From positions 1 through 64,000 of the forward strand of contig JBBHKE010002802.1 in assembly GCA_037447655.1 (NCBI GenBank): DNA of 64,000 nt, in the 5' to 3' direction. Shown one piece after another: positions 11,024 through 22,628 of the stretch (the stretch's first letter is position 1; the number at the start of each line of letters is the position of its first letter). The DNA comes from Zygnema cylindricum (lineage: Eukaryota; Streptophyta; Zygnematophyceae; Zygnematales; Zygnemataceae). Both the position numbers and the translations under genes were made by a program. The notes beneath the pieces are model-generated. The model was not told where the DNA came from and did no database searches. It worked only from the letters and a program-made list of their open reading frames with translations.

Positions 11024-11986
11024 GATAATCAATTGTGCAAAGAGGAAACTCTCACGAAATCCCACAAACAACCAACTTCACAATGAAGCCCCAAGCAGAC
11101 CAGACACACCCTGGGTCTGCAAATTTTCCACAATATAAAATATACACCAAAAAAACCACATGCAAAATTTCACAAAGTTCTGCCAAAAGATCACAATGAT
11201 CTTTATAATTCAAACACACCCAAAAACTGCTTCGCAGTTTTTCCTACACAATAATCCTACTTTTCCTAAAGTAATATAAGTCCTATATATACAAGTGAGC
11301 CTACGGTTGATCACACCGTACTACAACTAGCGTGGTCAATTTGTACACTACTCTTCATTAACAAAATCCCACCGTTGAATGCACATAATTATTTCCACCA
11401 ATCAGACAGCAGCTAGAAATGAAATAGTACGCGGTTAAAGTTCGTCCGCTGAAATGACGGTACAGTCAATACTTCTCTTCCAGAAATGACGGCGGACTCC
11501 GTCCGCTTTCCACGTATTCTTTCATCACCGAAGATGAACCTCCACGTGTAACTTTGGTCCTCAAATGTAACTGTACCTTTTCTTCTAGAACAACCAAACT
11601 TGATTTTCTCATGTACCGACACGTGTGCCTGGAGTGCACCAAATCAGTGTACTCCCTTTCGAGTTTACATACTCACTAAATCATGTCCTCATTAATTTAT
11701 CTTCACACAAACTGACTCATATTCAGAACATCTTTCTTGCGCACACTGCTATAGTTGCTATGACTTTGCTACGACTGCTACGACTACTATGACTATTATG
11801 ACTGCTATGATCAGTCAGCACAGCTGCGATATTAGAGCAGCGCAGCTGGGATGTCAGATCAGAGCATCATAGCAACACAGCAACCAGTGCAGAGTGCTCA
11901 AGGTTTCTAGCTGCGATGTCACACTTAGCGCAGCATGGCAGCATAGCAACAAGATGTAGAGAGAACTGAAGGTTTCCAAAACAACA
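10965..11986 (-). repeat. Element C 5' LTR
   Basis: It is 1022 bp and pairs with 5628-6688. Its last 59 nt on the minus strand encode the first gag residues. The outer end is TGTTGTTTTGGAAACC on the minus strand, flanked by the GAATA duplication. Confidence 0.92.
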
Positions 11987-11991
11987 GAATA

Positions 11992-14302
11992 TACGTCAAA
12001 AGAGTTTGAAAACTTCTTACTCAAGGAAGGTATCAGTCACAAACTAACTATTCCATACTCTCCGGAGCAAAGACTAAATATAACCATCACGGAAAGGTGT
12101 AGGTCCATGCTTGCAGATAAAGACGTAGATCCGAAATTCTAGGCTGAAACATTAAATTGTGCATTTTATATCAAAAATAGGATAGGTTCAAGATCGGTAG
12201 AAACCACTCTTTATGAAATCTGGACGGGTAGAAAACCGGATGTGAGTCATTTCAGAGTCTTTGGAAGTAAATGTTTTATTCTGGATACGTCGAATGATAC
12301 ATGGAAAATGGAACCTAAGGGATTGTTGAGCATTTTATTAGGATACAATGATCACTCTATTGGTTATAAAGTATTTGTTTTTGAGAGACGGTAAATCATT
12401 GTAGGGTGGAACATCGTTGTCAAAGATGAACTAGACTCGATAAACTTATTTAAAATGACAGAGCAGAAGAAGCAGCAAAAAGTATAGGAATATGTCATTT
12501 TAGATAGCATCCATAATATTGTCCCACAGATGCAAAACTCACCAGTGGTAACGCCGGCATCGGAACATAATCGTGTTCCACAACAAGTTCGTTTTGAAGC
12601 GCAACAATAGCAGTCACTGCCTACGGATCGCAACCAGCACAACAAGCGCAATGCACGAGATCCGACAATTTCAGCCTCGGAATTTCCGGGGAGAAGAAGA
12701 TCTACTAGCCGCCTGCAAGCAAGTTCTCACTTTGCTTACTCGGCAGCCTCAGAGGAGCCTTTGACCATCCGGGAAGCCTTCTCATCACCGGAGCATAATC
12801 ACTCGATCGAGGCGGCAAACGATGAAATGAAGTCGATCATGGAGGCTCGGACATGGGAGCTTGTGGACCTTCCTCCGGATCGAAAAGCGATCGGCATGAA
12901 ATGGGTCTTCTTGGTGAAGTTAAATCCAGATAATACCATTGAACGATACAAGGCCAAACTTGTGGCAAAGGGATATAATCAAAAGGAAGGAATTGACTTT
13001 GAAGAAATATTTTTTCCTGTTGTAAGATTTCCGACAGTTATGATTTTGCTATCTCTAGCTGCAATAGAAAATATGGAAATGCATCAGATGGATGTAAAGA
13101 CGACATTTTTGCATGGAAAACTAGAGGAGACCATTTACATGCAGCAGCTTGAAATGTATGCAGAACCAAGAAAATAGCACTTAGTATGCAAACTGCTAAA
13201 ATCTTTGTACGGCCTAAAACAGGCCCCAAGGAAATAGAATCTAAAACTTGATGAATTTTTAACTGGCTTAGGATTTAAAAGGATAAGTTCTGATCACTCT
13301 GTTTATGTTTTAAAGGGTGGGGATGGAATAGTGTATATAGCGGTATACGTAGATGATTTACTATTAGTTAGCAAATCAATGGCTGAAATTAACAAAATTA
13401 AAAATGCTTTAAAATCACGGTTCGAGATGAAAGACCTCGATGAGGCAAAATATATTTTGGGTATTCAAATAGAGAGGGGCATGAAAAACAGATTACTAAA
13501 ATTGACTCAAAATGAGGCTAATGGAAAACATGTTAGATGAATATGGAATGCGGGGGGCAAAAGGATGTCTAACTCCAATGGAATTTCGGCATAAGTTAGA
13601 GGGGGAAGAAACAGAACCGGGTTTTATTGTCAGTGAAATTTTTGAGTCAGGGGAGGATGATCCTATGACACTGATACCTTACAGACAGATAGTGGGAAGT
13701 TTAATATATTTCATGAACTGTACCCGTCCAGATATTGCTGCAGCAGTTGGGGTACTGAGCAGAAGTCTAAAGAATCCAAGGAAATCTGACCGTGATGCAG
13801 CAAGAAGAGTTTTAAGATACTTGGCAGGAACCAAAGACCTCAAACTCACACTAGGCGGAGGAGAAGTGAAGCTGCAAACATGGAGTGATGCAAGCTATGG
13901 CGATATGCCAAGTCGAAAATCCACCACGGGATTCGTTCTGCAAATTGGGAACGGGACTTGCTGTTGGAGCAGCAAACTTCAAAAGGTCACGGCACAATCG
14001 ACGATGGAGTCAGAATATATGGCAGCGAGCTCGGCCCTCAGAGAACTCATATGGGTGAAATCCATGTTGCAAGAATTGGGTGTGATAATCAGGCTGCCAT
14101 TGCCATTACTTCTAACCCAAGTCACCACTTCAAAAGCAAGCACATGGATGTAAGATTACACTTTGTAAGGGAAAAAGTGTTCTCTAGAGTGATTAAATTA
14201 TGTTATTTGCCACATGCAAAAATGGTTGCTGATATGCTCACTAAAGCTTTTCTTGCTCCTAAGCTGTAGTACTGTAGAGACGCAGTAGGATTAAGTGAAT
14301 AG
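11992..14302 (+). pseudogene. Element B pol, 3' part: integrase end, reverse transcriptase, RNase H
   Basis: The integrase resumes precisely where C interrupted it, with YTSKEFENFL, PYSPEQ, and C-terminal segments such as WTGRKPDVSHFRVFGSKCF. Reverse transcriptase (about 12760-13560) has LVAKGYNQKEGIDFEE, LKSLYGLKQAPR and YVDDLLL (about 13346). RNase H has TWSDASYGDMP, ESEYMA and CDNQAAI. Damage includes stops at about 12139, 12393, 12486, 12608, 13177 and 13234, a frameshift near 13530 and an indel near 14080 with loss of a few codons before CDNQ. It ends at the TAG 14300-14302 with the family's C-terminal G-L-S-E. Confidence 0.9.
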
Positions 14303-14464
14303 CTAAGTTGCTGCACTGCTATACTGCCATGCTGCGCTAGTCCAATAACGGGAATGTAGTGGGAAAAGGTGACTCGCTAAAATTGCTACGTTGATATGCT
14401 GCGATGCTACGCTAGTTCGACATCGAAGTTGCGCTTGCATACTGAGTCTAAAGCTTTAGGGGAG

Positions 14465-15420
14465 TGTTGTTTTTGGAAAGCTTTAGGTCTCAGCAAATTT
14501 ATAGGACGGCGGAAAATAGATCTATAGGGACACGCGTCGTCACTTTAAGCACAGTACAGGTTTTTGAATGGTACCGACAACGCAGTTGCGACGCAGATGG
14601 AACAAGCGCAGCTGCGGTTATTTTTGATATGGTTTGTACGGACGAACGCAACCTGCGACGCAACGGGACAAACTCAATTGCGGATACTTTGGTATAAGAC
14701 AGCGCAGTTGCTTCGCAACATGACAAACGCAGCTGCGGCATTTTTTGGTATGGGACAGCGAAGCTGCTACGAAGCTACAGATATTTGAATGTCATCAGGA
14801 ATCAAGTTGCGATGCTACGGTCGATATGAATCAAGTCAACGGACGAGATACATAAGAAAATAATTAAGTGACTCAATAGCCGGATGGACGTACCCTGACA
14901 ATTGTCACTAAGCCACGCGACAAGTATTTGAACAAATCACCTGTATAGGATTCTCGTTAATATTGATTGTATAGTGATAGATTAGTTTTAGCGTGATTAG
15001 GAGCACTTAGACCTTAGTGGTAGTTTAGTTCTTTTGGACATATCTTTTAGGAACAGTAGTATCGGCGGTACAGCACTATGTAGTAGTACAACTGAGTGAA
15101 GAGTATAAGACTTAGGACGTAGAACATTTTATGTATCCAGACTTCCAGACTGTGTAATCTGCAAACTATTTTTGGGAAACTTCTGAGTTGCATATCTTGG
15201 TGTATGTTGGATCAATTGAGCTGAAACTTTGGGAATTCTCGGTCTTTGTGATATTCCATACTGTGGTAGAGTTTGAAGCAGTCTGGTTTATTGTATCAGA
15301 TTTGGTAAGCTGTAGAAAATAGCTGTTTAATAGGATTCTTGATAAGCTTCCGTGAGTGAGATTATGTCTACCTCCACTACTACTGCTGATGCTCCACCTG
15401 CTAGTGGTCTTAAAACAACA
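14465..15420 (+). repeat. Element B 3' LTR
   Basis: It follows the polypurine tract TTTAGGGGAG and starts TGTTGTTTTTGGAAAGC. It retains the gag ATG (15364-15366) that the 5' LTR has lost, although the last 15-20 nt before CAACA differ from the 5' copy. Target duplication AAGTG follows at 15421. Confidence 0.9.
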
Positions 15421-15425
15421 AAGTG

Positions 15426-15665
15426 CACTTTAAGGTGTTTTGTGTTCAATTATCTTTGATTTGCTTGTAGTATTTGTTTGTCTGGTTGAAAGACCTCTTT
15501 CATTTAGAGTTACGTATCTTACAATATAGATCTAGTCAAATAGGTAGTTTTCTTTGGGTTTGCTTCTGCTGTTATGTCTACTAATGGCTCTGTTCCCGCT
15601 GGTGCAAGCGTGACTCCTAGTGGGAGTGGATCACAGCCAAGTGAGAATGCTCATGACCTTCAACA
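15426..15665 (+). repeat. Element A 3' LTR, right part
   Basis: It continues the LTR broken at 2993 and aligns with 52600-52888 of element D. It contains the family gag start ATG at 15574; from there to the LTR end CTTCAACA is 92 nt, 42 fewer than in D, so a multiple of three has been lost and the phase kept. Confidence 0.85.
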
Positions 15666-17220
15666 TAAGTACACTTGAATTATTAGTATTAAAGGAATTT
15701 TATTTTAACTACTCTAAATTATGTTTTGCAACGACGTGGCTTATTATGGGCCCCACTTAAACAAATAGTGTCTTCAACCGTAATTTATGACATTGGGTAA
15801 TAAAATAAAAAACGATTCGATTAGAGTTGTGAACTCCGGTGTAGTTTCTTTCGCATTTCATCACTTTCATAAAAATGTAAGAAATGCACCACCTTTTATT
15901 CAGTTTTCTTAGTTATCGTCAATTTATAGATATATTTTCAATAAAAATAGAGATAAAAGAAGAGCATTTGCTTGGGAAAGTTTTGCTAGGTTTATCAAAA
16001 TTTTGGGACGTTGAAAGTGAAATAAATGAGATGATTCATGTGAGGTGTCCCATTGGTCCTTTGCTGTTTATTTTTCGGGCGCCCAAGGTTTTTTTTGGGC
16101 ATGTTCTGAGTTCCTCCGAGGTTATCGTTGGTCTGTACAAACGCTTGCGTGTCAGTACGGTTTGACTTGGAACGCTTCGTACATATCATGTCCGCAAAGC
16201 GTTTACTTTTCGTACGGACAAGTGGCTCATATCACGACACGCTAGTTGACGTAGGCTAGCGTCACGTGCCAGTTCACGGCGGACAAAAAAAATGTATCAT
16301 TTTCATACCATATCGTTTTCTTTTTTCAAGTGTGAACCACGCAATTGACCTTTTGATTATTTTTTTCTTTTTAATCCGCGAAGCAATCGTTCCATCTAGC
16401 TCTGTAGATGGCCACCCACATGAGGAGAGTGGTTATTTAAAGTGCGTTTAGAATGGCTACGTCTGGATGGTATACATTCGTCCCATGATGTACCACCACA
16501 AAAATTTGTACACGTTGCAAAGGCTATGTGTCTTCGGACAAGGTGGACGCGAGCCCACCAAAATCCACGAGAAAATCTTTGTCGGAAGATATCTCGTCAC
16601 GCTTCTTTGTCACGTTTAATTATAGTTGCAAGCGACCCGGTGCTTTGCCCTTTGGTTGCCAATGGGCCTTTCGTTTGTGTACAGTACTATGTAAAATGCG
16701 ATAGTACTCTATCTATTATGTACGAACATCTTACGTGACGCCATTATTGAAATTAGGGTTCTGCACGGTTTGTAGGTTGTCGGTTCGCAATCTCGCGTCG
16801 ACGGCATTTTCTGCGGTTTCCATACAATACATTTTGTTGGGAGTACGGCAAAATGTATCATTAATGATAGACTCTATAAGTTACACGACCGCTGAGGTCG
16901 GCCGTGGGATTTGTTACTACAATTTGTCGGTTCGTAGGTTGACGCCCACTAAGTACAAGCGCCAAATACACTCCCCCACTTAATCGCAACACGTAAACTG
17001 TACATGACATCTTTCCTACTGCTTACAAGATACCCTCTAAAAAGTTTGCAGTGAAAACCCTTGTAAATGACTTCTGGACATAACCACGTGTCGCTTTCTA
17101 GTTTTCGTAATCTTTATCAATCTCCAAGTGCACTCTATTTTTGTCCCAAACGATCGCTTCAAGCTCAACAAAATCATCCAAACTTCTATACAGTACAGTA
17201 CAGTACATCAAATTACAGTA
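15666..17220. other. Non-coding stretch, nothing recognised
   Basis: The short frames (for example 15884-16165 and 16442-16738) show no family motif and no composition suggesting coding. No transposon ends were resolved. Confidence 0.4.
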
Positions 17221-17764
17221 CACCGTCAATCGCTATTAGAGTAAAGGAATAAATAGCGTAAAAAAAAATTAATGTTATTAGCACTAATCGGGAATTTTTT
17301 TTTTTTGAAAAAAAAAATATATTCTAATTAATCCCTAACTGTTATTTGGGTTGTCCTGAATAATAAATACCCGCCCTTTGAATTTCTACAGTAATATGTG
17401 TATCCGTACAAAGTCTGACAATTTGTACGCCGTGGCCTTGTTCACACGGTCAACGGACGAACATATGAGAACGTGATTTTTGTCGACGAGTTTGCATCTC
17501 TTTCTTCTAGTGCACATTCACATGTGTGCGCAATAATGTTAAGTGTCTTTTTATGCCTTTGTAATTCAAAAAGTACCATTTCGTACGAAAATATCCTGTC
17601 CGTATGCCACACTATTTCCATCGCAGTGTACTTTCCTTATTAACGTTAATTGAAAAAAAAACATAATTAAAATAATGGAAAAAATAGAATTATGGATTGT
17701 ATTTCGGGTTTTTTTTTTTAAAGGGCACCGAATTGGCGTTATACTCTTATAGCGATTGACGGTG
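17221..17764 (+). mobile_element. TA-flanked MITE (family M1)
   Basis: It runs from TA|CACCGTCAATCGCTATTAG to the inverted ...AGCGATTGACGGTG|TA. It is 544 bp, non-coding and AT-rich, with homopolymer blocks inside each end. It is homologous over its length to 38396-38944 and to 57352-57899 (inverted). TA flanks fit a Tc1/mariner-type target duplication, but the superfamily is not proven. Confidence 0.8.
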
Positions 17765-17776
17765 TACTGTACAGTA

Positions 17777-17974
17777 CACTGTGAATCGTTATTAGCCTTA
17801 TGTACGCTATATAGGCACCCCAAATTTTGACATTGATTCCTTAAATATAATAAATTACAATATTTAAGGACGTGGACCATAATCTGCCACGTCTCTTGGC
17901 ACTAAATTAGAATGAATGACGCTAATATTTTCTTTTCACTTATAATTTCTATACGCTAATAACGATTCAAGGTG
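17777..17974. mobile_element. Short TA-flanked MITE (family M2)
   Basis: The termini are TA|CACTGTGAATCGTTATTAG and CTAATAACGATTCAAGGTG|TA, 198 bp. It is close behind the M1 copy. Internal sequence resembles 37971-38188, for example the CCACGTCC/ACGTGG segments. Confidence 0.7.
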
Positions 17975-18126
17975 TAGTTATGATGCTACAAAACATGTTG
18001 TGTATTCCGTACAAACCGGCCCGAGATGAACTAACTATAGCCGTCCGACGAGCTGCTACTTGCTGAACTTACAACTGTAGCGTCCTTTTCGGACTTGGCG
18101 GTTTCGTCACCGAAATTGGTCGTCAC

Positions 18127-18709
18127 CATAGTTCAAAAGTAGGTGACCGTACGCCCATACAATATGCCTATTGTACGCAAAGCATACAATATGCCCTAAA
18201 GACCCATATTGTATTGGCCGCAAAATAAAATAAAATAGGAACAGGGTTGAGTTGCACATCGATCGATAGAAAATTAAAAGTCGTGTCTAAATTTTGAAAA
18301 ACATTCGGACAAATTTTTTTTTTCTGTGAGTTTTGAGGTATTTTTTATTTAAACCGTCAGATTTGGACGATCGGACGGTCGCTGATCAAAGTAGCGATCT
18401 AAGAAGATCACATGAAAAGCCCATAACACAACTTACTATAGGACTTACGTCCGCGTTTTTTTTTTTTTTTGGGTTTTCTTTCCCGCAGAATGTTTTCTTT
18501 CCCGCAGAATGTCATCCTACGCCGTGTCAGCTCGCTAAAAAAATTCGTCCGGCGGAGTGCGCTGTACTTTGATCATACGTCAGATTCGTACGTTCGTAGA
18601 AGAGTGTGCACAACGCACACACATACAGTATGCCTACTCTGCGCGAGTCAAGTTTAAGTTTTGTGCGTCTACCAAAGGCCTACCATAAAAACGCTACTTT
18701 TGAACTATG
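18127..18709. mobile_element. Non-autonomous hAT element (family N1), complete copy
   Basis: 583 bp with terminal inverted repeats CATAGTTCAAAAGTAG / CTACTTTTGAACTATG and a perfect 8-bp target duplication GTCGTCAC at 18119-18126 and 18710-18717. The 8-bp duplication and CA-start termini are diagnostic of hAT. There is no transposase. Related copies are at 46104-46413 and 47380-56325. Its CATAGTT tips resemble those of the transposase-bearing element at 52925-55929. Confidence 0.88.
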
Positions 18710-18717
18710 GTCGTCAC

Positions 18718-19155
18718 ACTATCCCGTAAGTTTACGCAATCACGAAACGCCACGTGTCACCTGCTGTACATTCTCTAATGCGCCAACTGACGCATCTCCA
18801 GTGACATCTGTCACTAGTACCCTATGGCAATCCAAGTCACTATTCTTTGAAAATATACATTCCCCTTCTGCATTCAGTGTATAAAGTATTGTACCGTAGT
18901 CTTTAGTTCTCCTGTCGATCAATATTTTTTTTCTTTTTTTTTTTTGTAGCTTTCAATACGCACACTTCCTTTATATACGACTATGTGCCATTTTTTGTGA
19001 TTTTCGAGGAAGAATTTGGGGGAAAAGAAGATGCACTGTTTACTTTTTAAGGTTTTCTGAAGGTTGGGAGAGCTCTTTTCTATTAGGACAGAGAGAGGGA
19101 GAGAGAGAGACAATCGTGAACATGGACTAAATGTGGATTGTTAATTGAATTGTAG
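18718..19155. other. Non-coding stretch ahead of an isolated exon
   Basis: It contains T- and GA-rich tracts (18930-18950, 19090-19110) and no upstream exon of the adjacent CysRS-like fragment. It ends in an acceptor-like TTGTAG. Confidence 0.4.
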
Positions 19156-19381
19156 GGAGGAATTCCTTTCGATGAGTGATAAAATGAGAGACTATACTTT
19201 GGTCGATTTGGGAGTTCGATGCGAGGATTCGGCGACAGGTCCCTCGGTTTGGGAGATGGACGATCCAAATCTTCTGAGGAGGGAGAGAGTTGAGAAGATC
19301 GCGAAGGCAGCGGCTGAGGCTGTGAGGAAGTTGGAGACCAAGAGAGCCGCAAAGGTGGGAGAGAAATCTTGGGGTTTTTGA
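19156..19381 (+). pseudogene. Isolated C-terminal exon resembling cytosolic cysteinyl-tRNA synthetase
   Basis: The frame after the acceptor-like TTGTAG reads E-E-F-L-S-M-S-D-K-M-R-D-Y, then LVDLGVRCED, PSVWEMDDPN and a lysine/alanine-rich helix, ending TGA at 19379-19381. The pattern of an S-D-x-x-R-D stretch, then LGVRxED and a charged coiled C-terminus, is what I recognise from the end of eukaryotic cysteinyl-tRNA synthetases, which charge tRNA-Cys. None of the upstream catalytic exons (HIGH and KMSKS motifs) is within 3 kb upstream, so this is an exon fragment or captured piece rather than a working gene. An alternative donor AAG|GTGGGA lies near 19352. Confidence 0.5.
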
Positions 19382-20009
19382 AGAAGTTTTGAAGGAGTTG
19401 TGAAAGGGTTTTGATTGATAGGAGTCTCAACTATGTGTGTTTTTTAGGTAGGATATAGTTTGGGGTTTTCGAGGAGTCGTGAAGTCTCAAGTTTCAGTAT
19501 TTTCGCTTTATTAAAAGAGACTGGAAAAACTGTAAATCGATTAAGTTCACGATTATTGTGAGTCAGAGAGAGAAATGGTTTCTGAAATATATCTGAGAAT
19601 AAAACGAGAACAAAAAGGTGGGAGACAACCAAATTTTTAATATTGATTTTAGGATAGTCAGTTGGAAACAAAAATATTGTGTGTTGTGAAACATAAGAAA
19701 TGATTGTTGAAATTGTTATTACGAAGATGAATCACGATCTTTATTTGAAATAATTTTCAAATTTGAGTTAAATACTTTCACCGGCTTAAACTGTCTATAC
19801 TATTACTTACACCGTTTATCGTATATTACAAGTCGTATTGTTTTTGTGATAAACGATAGCAAGTTTCCCAATTTTTAGTAATCCACTCCAGTTCTGTATC
19901 GACTCTTAAGGTTTCGAAGTTTCTTCGATACCCTTGTGTGTCCCTCACGGTAATAGTGGTCTGTTGATAATAACGATTCTCTTATGGTTTATGAAATTAA
20001 TAAAGTTTA
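19382..20009. other. Non-coding stretch, nothing recognised
   Basis: AT-rich sequence between the exon fragment and the minisatellite. No coding or mobile-element signature was found. Confidence 0.4.
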
Positions 20010-21480
20010 TGAAATTAATAAAGCATATGAATCGGTTGCTAGTTCTAACTGTTATATTAAAATGTAGTATAACAGCTAGTTATAATTGTTATATAAGAAT
20101 AAGTATAACAGTTATTTGTAGGTGGTGTGCTATATATGCTACAACAGGTACAGTAGTTATGACTGCTACATTAAATTAATTATAATAATTATATCTAACA
20201 TACATATAATATATATTATAGCAACCGGTAATAAGTGCTATATTATATTTATTTTAGAAATTTTATCTAACTGCTGTATTATACATATTGTAAGGGCTAG
20301 TTATAACTGCTATACTATACTAATTATAACAACTAGTTATAACTGTTCTAATATATTGATTATAACGGTTATATCTAACTGTTATATTACATTATTCATA
20401 ACATCTAGTTATAACTGTCTTATTATTCTAAATATAGCAGTTACATCTAACTGTTATATCATATTTATTATAACAGGTAGATAAATATGCAGTTTTATCT
20501 ACCTGTTATATTTTATAAATTATAACAGCTATATCTAACTGTTATTTATACTACATAAGACAGCTAGTTATAACTGTTATATTTTATTTATTATGACAGT
20601 TGTTATATCTAGATGTCGCATTTTTTTAGGCATAACAACTAAATCTGGCTGTTATATTATACTAAATATAACAGCTAGTTATAGCTTCTATGTTATATTT
20701 ATCATAAAAGTTATATCTAACTGTTATATTTTATTAACTAAACAGTTATATTTATCTGTTAGATTATGGTAATTATAACAACTATATGTAGGTGGTATAT
20801 TTTATTAATTTTAACAGCTATATCTAACTATTATATTACACTAAATATGACAGCTAGTTATAACCGTAGTATTTTATTTATTATAACAGTTGTTACATAT
20901 AACTGTTGTATTATACTAAGCATAACAACTGTATCTAGCTGTTATATTTTATTAATTATAACAATTATATCTAACTGCTATACTATGTTAATTATTACAC
21001 TATAATAAACTATTACTTAATTAACAGTAATATCTAATTGTTGTTTTGTATATATTACAACTTTAATACCTAACTGTGATAATCTGTTAATTATTACAAT
21101 GTTAACTAACTGTGACATTATATACATTATAACATTTATATCTAAACAGTTATATCTAACTGCTATACTATACATATTATAGCAGGTTTAATCTAACTGT
21201 TATATTATTATAGTTATAACTAGTTATATATTATATATAGTCTAACTATTATAATGTGTTGATTTTTATAGTGAGAATTAACTAATACATTATACATATT
21301 TTAACATTTATATCTAACTGGTATGATGTGTTAATTGTTATGATGCGTTAACTAACTATTACATTATATTTTTTATAACAGTTTACATAATATTTTTTAT
21401 AACAGTTTACATTATATTTATCTTAACAGTTAAAATTAACTGTTATATTATGTTAATTATTACAAGTATTATAAACTTTT
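20010..21480. repeat. AT-rich degenerate minisatellite, about 36-bp unit
   Basis: The words TATAACAG, CTAGTTATAACTG and TCTAACTGTTATATTA recur about every 36 bp for some 1.4 kb (measured example: 72 bp between two copies of TCTAACTGTTATAT near 20370 and 20442). Each unit has dyad symmetry (AACAG...CTGTT), so single strands could fold into many small hairpins. Open frames across it (20122-20484, 20766-21005) are simple by-products of the repeat. Confidence 0.85.
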
Positions 21481-22628
21481 ACATTATAGAATTGGGCAGG
21501 TGAGATAAAGAAGCAAACGGGAGGACATGGATGAAAAAACGTTGAATCAAAAAACGTTTTTTCAATTGTTGATGTTTTAAATGTTGAAACAACTACTGTT
21601 TAATAATTAAAATTTTAAAATTTTGAAAAAAAGAACGGGCCAAAAAAAAATGGGCTGAAGAATGTTTCGTGTCCCGTTTCCTTCCGTAAAGTTTTAATTT
21701 TCAGTGTAGCGTTGCGTTCGCAGTTGGCGATGCGCCTCGCGGTGCGAGGCGTCGTTACTTGAAAAGCGAATGGGGGGCGACGTGGATCTCTCACAATGCG
21801 CGAAACGGACCTCGGAGGTTCACAGAGCCCGAAAAACGCAAGGTTGAGTATTGTACCGTCCAGTATTGTACTGTATTATATTCCCCGCGCGTCCCGCGCA
21901 TGGAGTATCGTATAGAACCGTTTCGATTTCTGCGATTGAGAGATTTTTGCGATTGCGTGTTAGTGCTTCATAACTTGGTCTCACTTTTGCCAATTTCAGA
22001 GCCCCTGTTGGAATATCATGGATCAAGATTTTGCGTTGATGAGAATGATAACATATATGAATTATTTTATATCTTGATTATATTGACAGCTGAAATATAC
22101 TCGGTTCACGAAATAGAAGTGGTCACATCTTGAAAATCACCTTTGTTGCATTTCGGCATTGAACATGTAGTTGCAATTTTCTAGCTTCGAGGTTATTAAC
22201 TTGTTTGTTGTTTCAACAGATAGTCCGAAGTCCTTTTGTCAAGTTAATTTGAATGTTAAAAATGAATGGTAATGGCAACTCACTCAGTCTTGTGTGTGCC
22301 ATTCCCAAATCAGATGTGGCTTGCATGGACTAAAAGCGTTTGCCACAAATTGATTCACATTGCTTTTTATTTTAAAATATTCATCCAATTAGTTTAATTC
22401 CGGGTTAGTGTGAACCATAATAGTGCGATCAAACTGTTCATTGTATCTAGCATGTGTCATTTGGGGAAAGTTTACGAGGCCAGTTAAAAAGTTCATCATT
22501 TTATATTGCACCTTCCTTTAGTATGTTATAACCTATTTTTAAACTTCCCTTTCGAAAATAACTTTTGCAAGAAAGGCAATGACTAAATGGCTAATATCTG
22601 CTTGTACATGGGATGAAATGGATGGCAG
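21481..22628. other. Non-coding stretch, nothing firmly recognised
   Basis: An open frame at 21759-22133 has no recognised motif. The stretch precedes the TCF25-like exon and may hold decayed intron sequence. Confidence 0.35.

Larger units (their letters stand above)
5628..11986 (-). mobile_element. Copia element C, full length, inserted in B's integrase
   Basis: This is a 6359-bp minus-strand Copia element with the 5-bp target duplication GAATA at 5623-5627 and 11987-11991. Reading on the minus strand: 5' LTR 11986-10965, PBS-like sequence 10964-10953, gag from 11023, protease, integrase, reverse transcriptase, RNase H ending at 6694, polypurine tract, 3' LTR 6688-5628. Termini are TGTTG...CAACA. 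The LTRs are 1022 and 1061 bp; the difference is mainly a tandem duplication in the 3' LTR, with scattered substitutions. Coding frames carry several stops and frameshifts. The family differs from A/D and from B/E. Confidence 0.93.
2994..15420 (+). mobile_element. Copia element B, inserted in A and split by C
   Basis: This LTR retrotransposon lies in element A's LTR. Its 5-bp target duplication AAGTG is at 2989-2993 and 15421-15425. The order is 5' LTR 2994-3870, PBS 3871-3881, gag from 3812, protease near 4816, integrase from 5220 interrupted at 5627 by element C, integrase resuming at 11992, reverse transcriptase, RNase H to 14302, polypurine tract, 3' LTR 14465-15420. LTR termini are TGTTG...CAACA. 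The two LTRs differ by substitutions and by indels (877 versus 956 bp), so this is an old insertion. It belongs to the family of element E. Confidence 0.9.
1199..15665 (+). mobile_element. Copia element A, 5'-truncated, split by element B
   Basis: This is the outer element of the nest. It begins abruptly inside the reverse transcriptase domain; gag, protease and integrase are missing. It continues through RNase H to 2588, then a polypurine tract (2601-2610) and an LTR that starts at 2611, is interrupted at 2993 by B, and resumes after B's target duplication at 15426-15665. Its pol and LTR are close to those of element D (47412-52888), which identifies the family and shows where the halves join. 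The LTR ends with the family sequence CTTCAACA at 15665. No target duplication can be tested because the 5' end is lost. Confidence 0.85.

Noticed and set aside
20122-20484. 120-codon frame rich in Ile, Cys and Tyr
   Set aside because: Product of the AT-rich minisatellite; no transmembrane protein is claimed.
21759-22133. 124-codon frame
   Set aside because: No recognised domain, no supporting splice or promoter signals.
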